Origin: RBG-16-57-11 sp964503145
GTDB taxonomy: Bacteria; Chloroflexota; Anaerolineae; Anaerolineales; UBA4823
Assembly (NCBI GenBank): GCA_964503145.1
Contig: CAZCYV010000018.1
Coordinates: 1 to 64,000, forward strand
DNA: 64,000 bases
Direction: 5' to 3'
Each line of letters starts with the position of its first letter. Positions within the stretch are counted from its first letter, which is position 1. This document shows, one piece after another, positions 59,061-64,000 of this stretch. The notes beneath the pieces are model-generated. The model was not told the origin of the DNA and searched no databases. It worked only from the letters and a program-made list of their open reading frames with translations. The position numbers were made by a program, and so were the translations under genes.

Positions 59061-59094
59061 AAAATATAAGCGGGCACCCCGGAACAGTGCCCGC
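59061..59094 (-). terminator. Intrinsic terminator downstream of gatB
   Basis: GCGGGCAC (59070-59077) pairs with GTGCCCGC (59087-59094); on the minus strand it is followed by TTATATTTTT, a usable U-tract. It lies between gatB (stop 59224) and glutamate dehydrogenase. The 130 bp between the gatB stop and the stem contain nothing else recognisable. Confidence 0.8.
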
Positions 59095-59223
59095 CCGAAT
59101 CCATACGTCCTATGGCAGCCAGGTAGCTCATAGTGGGTCGCCTGCTGATGCTACGAGGTTAGCAAATGTCAGACATCCCGTCAAGGGGAAATGCGGCATA
59201 TTTCACACATGACTTACTTCCTG

Positions 59224-60699
59224 TTAACCCTGGACACCGCTACCCTTGCGCAGTTCAGCCAGTTGCCGATCCAATTCCTTCTGTAACACCTGGGGGTTGG
59301 CCTGGCCGCGCGCCGCTCGCATCACCTGTCCAAACAGCCATTTAGCGACCGTCTCTTTGCCGCCTAAGTAAGCCCGAACTTCGTTCGGGTTTTCCTCCAG
59401 GACGCCTTGCACCAGCCCAGCGATGGCCGCCTGATCGGAGATCTGCCGTAACCCGCGCCGGATCACAATCGCCTCGGCGCTTTCCCCGCTCTCGAACATC
59501 TCCGCCAGCACAGCCTTGGCGGTGTTCTGGTTGATCTCGCCTTGCGCGGTCATGCGCAGCAGCGCCGCCAGCATCTCGGGTGTGGCGCGCGTCGACTCGA
59601 TCCCTATTCCAGCCTGGTTCAACAGGCCGAACAGGTCGCCGCTGATCCAGTTTGCCACCACCTTGGGGGCGATCTCCGGAGCAGCCTGGACTGCCTGTTC
59701 GTAGTAAGCTGCCACCTGCGGTTCTTCAGTCAGTACGCCGGCATCGTAAGCGCTCAGTCCGTACTGCGCCTGGAAGCGCCCCAGCCTGGCCTCCGGCAGC
59801 TCGGGCAACGCAGCCCGGATTTGCTCCAGCCAGGCCGGGTCGATCACCAACGGCGGCAGGTCAGGTTCTGGGAAGTAGCGATAGTCCTCGGCCTCTTCCT
59901 TGGTGCGCTGGACCACCGTGACGCCGCGCGCTTCGTCCCAGCCGCGCGTCTCCTGCACCACTGCCTGCCCCCGACGCAACAACTCGCTTTGGCGCTGGAT
60001 TTCGTAGGCGGTGGCGCGCTCCAGCGCCCGGAAGCTGTTCAGATTCTTGATCTCGGTGCGCGTGCCCAGCGCCTGCCCGCCAGCCGGGCGCACGGAGATG
60101 TTCGGCTCGACACGCATCACGCCCTTCTGCATATCGCCGGAATTGACCCCCAGATAACGCAGGATGGCGCGCAGCGCCATGGCATAGGCGCGCACTTCCT
60201 CCGCCGTGCGCAGGTCGGGCTCGGAGACGATCTCCAGCAGCGGCACGCCTGCCCGGTTGAGGTCAACCAGGGAATAAGATTCGCTTCCTTGTTCGATGTG
60301 GGTCAGCTTGCCGGTATCCTCTTCCAGATGCACTCGCCGGATGCGGATCAGCCGCTCGCCCTGCGAGGTGCGGATTTTCAGCCGCCCATTGCGCGCCAGC
60401 GGCTGCTCGTATTGCGAGATCTGATAGCCTTTGGGCAGATCGGGGTAGAAGTAATTCTTGCGGGCGAAGATGCTGACCGGGGCGATGTCGCAATCCAGGG
60501 CCAGCGCCACGCGCAACCCAAATTCGACCGCCCGCTGGTTGAGCACCGGCAGCACGCCTGGCATCCCGGCGCATACCGGGCACACGGCAATATTCGGCTC
60601 GGCCTGCGTCGAGTCGACCACCACGCAGCGACAAAACATCTTGGAGCGCGTGGCCAGCTCGGCGTGCACCTCCAGGCCAATGACCGCTTCGAATTCCAT
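59224..60699 (-). CDS. gatB: Asp-tRNA(Asn)/Glu-tRNA(Gln) amidotransferase subunit B
   Basis: 491 residues. N-terminal FEAVIGLEVHAELATRSKMFC, the Cys-rich zinc site (FCRC and CPVCAGMPGVLPV), GVPLLEIVSEPDL, and MRVEPNISVRPAG are GatB hallmarks, and the helical/YqeY tail (about 350-491) is complete. It activates the misacylated tRNA while GatA supplies ammonia. gatA and gatC are not adjacent, as often when the subunits are scattered. The aminotransferase stop is 8 bp upstream, so they are co-transcribed. Confidence 0.96.
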   Translation of the reverse strand: MEFEAVIGLEVHAELATRSKMFCRCVVVDSTQAEPNIAVCPVCAGMPGVLPVLNQRAVEFGLRVALALDCDIAPVSIFARKNYFYPDLPKGYQISQYEQPLARNGRLKIRTSQGERLIRIRRVHLEEDTGKLTHIEQGSESYSLVDLNRAGVPLLEIVSEPDLRTAEEVRAYAMALRAILRYLGVNSGDMQKGVMRVEPNISVRPAGGQALGTRTEIKNLNSFRALERATAYEIQRQSELLRRGQAVVQETRGWDEARGVTVVQRTKEEAEDYRYFPEPDLPPLVIDPAWLEQIRAALPELPEARLGRFQAQYGLSAYDAGVLTEEPQVAAYYEQAVQAAPEIAPKVVANWISGDLFGLLNQAGIGIESTRATPEMLAALLRMTAQGEINQNTAKAVLAEMFESGESAEAIVIRRGLRQISDQAAIAGLVQGVLEENPNEVRAYLGGKETVAKWLFGQVMRAARGQANPQVLQKELDRQLAELRKGSGVQG

Positions 60700-60707
60700 C
60701 GCTCCCG

Positions 60708-61871
60708 TTACCCGTGACGCTGCATGAAGCGCTCGATGCGATGCAGCGCTTCCTCGATTTTCTCGTACGCTGTGGCATAAGAGCAGCGCACGAAGCCCTG
60801 GCCGCCCGCCCCGAAGGCCGAGCCGGGAACTACCGCCACCCGCTCCTCTTCCAGCAGCTTCTGCGAGAAGGTTTCGTCGTCCATGCCGGTGACGCTGATC
60901 TCCGGGAAGGCGTAGAACGCGCCGTGCGGCTCGAAGGTCGGTAGCCCCAGCCGATTCATCCCGTTGACGATCAGCAGCCGGCGGCGGTTATACTCGTCCA
61001 GCATCTCCTGGACATAAGGCTCGCCGACGCGCAGCGCTTCCAGCGCGGCCGCCTGGGCAATGGTCGGAGCGGACATGATCGTATATTGATGGATGCGCAG
61101 CAGACCGGCCATGATCTCTGCCGGCGCGGCGGCATAGCCGATGCGCCAGCCGGTCATGGCATAGTCCTTCGAAAAGCCGCCCAGAGTGATGGTGCGCTTC
61201 CACGCCCCGGGCAGGCTAGCAAAGCACACATGCGGCACCCCGTACACCAGCCGGTCGTAGATCTCGTCCGAGATCACCACCAGGTCGTGCTCTTCGGCGA
61301 TGCGCAATACCTCCAGCAGCGTCTCACGCGAGGCCACTGCGCCGGTGGGATTATTGGGGTAGCCGATCAGGATGGCCTTGGTGCGCGGCGTGACCGCGGC
61401 CTCCAGCGCCGCCAGGTTGGGCTGGAAATTATCCTGCACCCGGCTGGGGATTTCGACCGGCACGCCGCCCGCCAGGATGACCTCGCTCTGGTAAGCGACG
61501 AAACACGGCGTGGGCACAAGAACTTCTTCACCCGGCTCCAGGATTGCCGTCAACGCCAGGTACAACGCCTCCGAGACGCCTACGGTCAGGATTACCTCCT
61601 TCGCCGGATCATAGGATACGCCATATCTGCGCTGTAGATGCGCCGCCAGCTCCTGGCGCAGCTCCAGAATGCCCGCGTTGCTGGTGTAATGCGTCTCGCC
61701 GCGCTGCAAAGATCGGATGCCCGCTTGCAGAATCGGCTCCGGTGTAGTGAAATCCGGCTCGCCGATCCCCAGCGAGATGACGTCCTTCATTGTGGCGACG
61801 ATATCGAAGAATTTGCGTATGCCAGACGGTTTGAGCGTGGCTACTCGATGGGCGAGATAGCTTTTGGTCAT
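60708..61871 (-). CDS. PLP-dependent aminotransferase class I/II
   Basis: 387 residues from ATG 61871 (AAGGAGAC upstream). Fold-type I: GIGEPDF near residue 37, NPTG (IGYPNNPTGAV), DEIYDRL, and the PLP lysine in TLGGFSKDYAMTGWRIGY. C-terminal RCSYATAYEKIEEAL. Closest in style to aromatic or aspartate aminotransferases of archaeal and Chloroflexota type. Amino donor not determined. Confidence 0.93.
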   Translation of the reverse strand: MTKSYLAHRVATLKPSGIRKFFDIVATMKDVISLGIGEPDFTTPEPILQAGIRSLQRGETHYTSNAGILELRQELAAHLQRRYGVSYDPAKEVILTVGVSEALYLALTAILEPGEEVLVPTPCFVAYQSEVILAGGVPVEIPSRVQDNFQPNLAALEAAVTPRTKAILIGYPNNPTGAVASRETLLEVLRIAEEHDLVVISDEIYDRLVYGVPHVCFASLPGAWKRTITLGGFSKDYAMTGWRIGYAAAPAEIMAGLLRIHQYTIMSAPTIAQAAALEALRVGEPYVQEMLDEYNRRRLLIVNGMNRLGLPTFEPHGAFYAFPEISVTGMDDETFSQKLLEEERVAVVPGSAFGAGGQGFVRCSYATAYEKIEEALHRIERFMQRHG

Positions 61872-61966
61872 AGTGTCTCCTTGTTGGTTTGCGTGTTTTT
61901 GATCATCCAAGCTGCACAGGTCGGCAGCCTCCAAACCCTTAGGGGGCCCTCCGACCTGTCAGCCGT

Positions 61967-62188
61967 TCATTTCTGGTCGATGTCCCAGGCATCCATTGTG
62001 GCATCATAGGATAATTCAAAGATCGAGCCATCCCCGGCGCGCACCCGAAAGCGCTTTCCCGTGGGCGTCCGCCAGCTCGCCAGGATTTCGGCGACCTCCA
62101 GCCGCGCCCTCTGCCAGTAAAACGCCCGCGGGCGCTCGGCGTATTCGCCGCCCGAATAGCATTCGACCTGACCCAGCGCCTGGCTCAT
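61967..62188 (-). CDS. Small conserved hypothetical protein
   Basis: 73 residues. Compact and aromatic-rich, with CYSGGEYAERPRAFYWQ, EVAEILASWRTPTGKRFRV and GSIFELSYDATMDAW, which looks like one small beta domain. It resembles short bacterial proteins of unknown function sharing an ERPxxF-W pattern. It starts 11 bp after the nucleotidyltransferase stop and precedes the aminotransferase, so it is probably in one operon. No function is claimed. Confidence 0.7.
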   Translation of the reverse strand: MSQALGQVECYSGGEYAERPRAFYWQRARLEVAEILASWRTPTGKRFRVRAGDGSIFELSYDATMDAWDIDQK

Positions 62189-62199
62189 CCCATGCTCTG

Positions 62200-63213
62200 C
62201 TACAGCGTCACCTCGGTGTTGTCCCCGGCGTTGATCACGCCGGCGCGTCGCCGCAGCACCGCCCGCCGTCCCACCAATGATGCGTCCAGGATGATATCGG
62301 TGGCCTGCGCCTCATCCTCCAGGATGGAATTGCGGATGATGCTACGTTCGATGCGGCAGCCTGCCCCAAGCGACACATAGGGGCCGATGATCGAGCCCTG
62401 AACCTGAGCGGTGGGGTGGATGAACACCGGCGGGAAGATCACCACCCCATCCCGCTGGCCAATCTGGGCGCTGTTATCTTTGCCGTGCTCCAGCAAATAG
62501 CGGTTGGTCTCCAGCAGCGTTTCCGGGGTACCGGCATCCAGCCAGATCTCGACCTGCTGGATGCGCATGCGCAGCCCGCGCTCGAGCATGATATTGACCG
62601 CGTCCGCCAGGAAGAACTCACCCTTGAGTTGCGTGTTACGTTCAATCTGCTCATCGATCGCAGAGAGCAGATCCCTGGCCTCCTTGAAGTAGTAAAAGCC
62701 GACCACTGCCAGGTTGTTCTCCATCTCCTGCGGTTTTTCGATCAGGCGCTTCACCCAGCCATTCTCACCCAGTTCAGCCACACCGAAGCGCCGCGGATCT
62801 GGGACGGGATGCACCCAGGTCACCGCCTCGGCCGGTTCATCCTCTAAAAAGGACAGGTCGGTCTCAATCAAGGTATCGGCAAAGACCACCAGCATCGGAC
62901 CGTCCAGGTATTGCTCGGCCAGCTTGATGGCATGCGACTGGCCGCAGGGGTTATCCTGCACTACGAAATGCGATTTCAGGTCGGGGTAATGGGTGCGAAT
63001 ATGCTCTTCGATCTGCTCGCCCAAATAGCCGACGATGGCGACCAGCTCGATTTCCAGCCCCGCAGGCAAAGACGCCAGACTGTCCATCAGGTGGTCCAAT
63101 ACAGTCTTCCCGGCCACGCTGACCAGTTGCTTGGGCTTGCTCCAGGTATGCGGGCGCAGGCGCGTCCCCAACCCGGCCATGGGGATGACGACTTTCAGGG
63201 TGGAGTTTTTCAT
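62200..63213 (-). CDS. Sugar-nucleotide transferase (NDP-sugar pyrophosphorylase-like)
   Basis: 337 residues from ATG 63213 (an upstream in-frame start at 63267 is less likely). N-terminal nucleotidyltransferase: MAGLGTRLRPHTWSKPKQL (G-x-GTRLxPxT-x3-PK), VFADTLIETD (metal Asp), FGVAEL. The C-terminal third is a left-handed beta helix (FIHPTAQVQGSIIGPYVSLG, RSIIRNSILEDEAQ), as in ADP-Glc, UDP-GlcNAc or GDP-Man pyrophosphorylases. Substrate sugar not determined; likely for cell-surface polysaccharide. Confidence 0.9.
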   Translation of the reverse strand: MKNSTLKVVIPMAGLGTRLRPHTWSKPKQLVSVAGKTVLDHLMDSLASLPAGLEIELVAIVGYLGEQIEEHIRTHYPDLKSHFVVQDNPCGQSHAIKLAEQYLDGPMLVVFADTLIETDLSFLEDEPAEAVTWVHPVPDPRRFGVAELGENGWVKRLIEKPQEMENNLAVVGFYYFKEARDLLSAIDEQIERNTQLKGEFFLADAVNIMLERGLRMRIQQVEIWLDAGTPETLLETNRYLLEHGKDNSAQIGQRDGVVIFPPVFIHPTAQVQGSIIGPYVSLGAGCRIERSIIRNSILEDEAQATDIILDASLVGRRAVLRRRAGVINAGDNTEVTL

Positions 63214-63401
63214 CAGGCAAATGTCCCTCGTTTGATGATGATGTCTTGCACCCCCCATTATAATCAATCCTGCCTTCCATAGAGCGCAGATCGGCGGGCT
63301 TGGACATCAAGCAGGCCAATTGGAAAGGACGATCCTCGATATTAAGGTAAAATTAGATTGTCAACAGAGTGGTCTTGGTTGAGTAGGTGGAGACGAATGG
63401 A

Positions 63402-64000
63402 ATGATTTCGGTTGAAGCCTGGCTAAAATCTTTCGGTTTTGTCAGAAACCCCTTCGAAACCACCGAGGCGGCGGGCGAAGCTCAATATGTTTCTGACTTT
63501 CTTCACCAGACCTTCGTCAAGCCCCAAGGATTCGATGAGATTTTAGGTCACCCTTCCTATCCGAAATCCAGCCTTGTTCTCGCAGCCAGGGGAAAGGGCA
63601 AAACCAGCGCCCGCTTGATGACCGCCCATTTCTGCCGAGAGGGGATATTCCCCAAAGAGATTGGCTCCGAAAAGGCTGAAATCATACGGGTACTGCCTAT
63701 CCATCATACCCATTTTGAGAGACTGGTCGCTGCAGATAGCCTCTCGGCCCTGGTTAACATGCATGTGATCGAAATATTGCTCCGCGCCGTCCCGGCTCTG
63801 GTGAATATGTTGATACATTATCCGGAGATATCGGAGCACGTCGAGCAGTTGAATCCCCTTCGCCGTCTAGAACTTCAATATTTCCTGGTTGCATTCAAGC
63901 ACAATGTCCCTTTACAAGAGTACAAATTCGCACGCGACATTTTAGGGAAAGAAATCGTCTCCGTGGGCGAGGCGCGTACTTTATCGGGTTTTTCTCTGCC
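63402..64000 (+). CDS. P-loop ATPase, partial (runs off window)
   Basis: 199 codons open from ATG 63402 to the window end with no stop. Near the N terminus is WLKSFGFVRNPFETTEA (about 7-23) and a Walker-like loop AARGKGKTSARL at about 61-72 (G66-K67-T68), with the usual first Gly replaced by Ala. NPF and RGKGKT are reminiscent of AAA/STAND-type ATPases. AT content is higher than in neighbours. The downstream part is outside, so no function is assigned. It faces away from the nucleotidyltransferase operon. Confidence 0.7.
   Translation, partial: MISVEAWLKSFGFVRNPFETTEAAGEAQYVSDFLHQTFVKPQGFDEILGHPSYPKSSLVLAARGKGKTSARLMTAHFCREGIFPKEIGSEKAEIIRVLPIHHTHFERLVAADSLSALVNMHVIEILLRAVPALVNMLIHYPEISEHVEQLNPLRRLELQYFLVAFKHNVPLQEYKFARDILGKEIVSVGEARTLSGFSL

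Overview
The window looks like a chromosomal segment of a Chloroflexota bacterium, most likely class Anaerolineae. This is an inference from gene content and protein style: a Thr/Pro-rich lipoprotein, a Tricorn homologue, a WS/DGAT-type acyltransferase, a secreted LamG protein ending in FLPLMIR, and mixed ATG/GTG/TTG starts behind good Shine-Dalgarno sites. Genes are dense, most intergenic spaces are under 300 bp, and no IS, CRISPR array, rRNA operon or complete prophage is visible.

Layout. 1-4 kb is the translation/transcription block: tuf 3' end, rpmG, tRNA-Trp, secE, nusG, rplK, rplA, an L10 leader with attenuator, rplJ, rplL. rpoBC does not follow; instead comes an OmpR-type two-component system (4.07-6.16 kb). 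6.2-7.9 kb holds two divergent genes, a four-helix membrane protein and a membrane-anchored lytic transglycosylase. They share overlapping perfect-consensus sigma-70 promoters and one GAACATATGTTC palindrome, the core of the Gram-positive LexA/SOS box. 7.9-12.3 kb (minus strand) carries a tight operon (methyltransferase, Suc/Fer thioredoxin-like ferredoxin, SDR, NUDIX), a ferritin and a DUF1295 membrane protein. 12.4-19.6 kb is a plus-strand peptide and murein-peptide degradation cluster: Tricorn protease, DppA-like D-aminopeptidase, an alpha/beta-hydrolase fused to SH3 and NlpC/P60 domains, and a dipeptide epimerase.

19.6-35.9 kb is mixed metabolism and surface biology: an HD-like protein of unknown role, a secreted LamG/Ig protein, ribulokinase, a GH25 lysozyme without signal peptide, lysine 2,3-aminomutase, a lipoprotein, M32 carboxypeptidase, a SerA-type dehydrogenase, WS/DGAT acyltransferase, CutA, and a large REC-GAF-PAS-GGDEF-EAL protein. 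36-39.3 kb is a MacAB-like ABC exporter operon. 39.5-43.6 kb has a GltD-like oxidoreductase and gyrA. 43.6-48.1 kb is a minus-strand run from a metallophosphoesterase through an APC permease, a nucleotidyltransferase-like protein and BirA to a small membrane protein. 48.4 kb is a degenerate-GTPase/DUF697-like/zinc-ribbon protein.

49.7-57.6 kb is a minus-strand cluster led by dnaN: sliding clamp, PEP-synthase-like ATP-grasp protein, deoxynucleoside kinase, PP2C phosphatase, VWA protein, and a Ser/Thr kinase fused to an FGE-like domain. The last four form a plausible phospho-signalling module transcribed with the clamp. 57.7-63.2 kb holds glutamate dehydrogenase, gatB, an aminotransferase, a small conserved protein and a sugar-nucleotide transferase. 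The window ends inside a plus-strand P-loop ATPase gene.

The strongest candidate for something undescribed is the shared-operator divergent pair at 6.2-7.9 kb. The next best are the murein-peptide cluster with its triple-domain fusion and the dnaN-linked kinase/phosphatase cluster.
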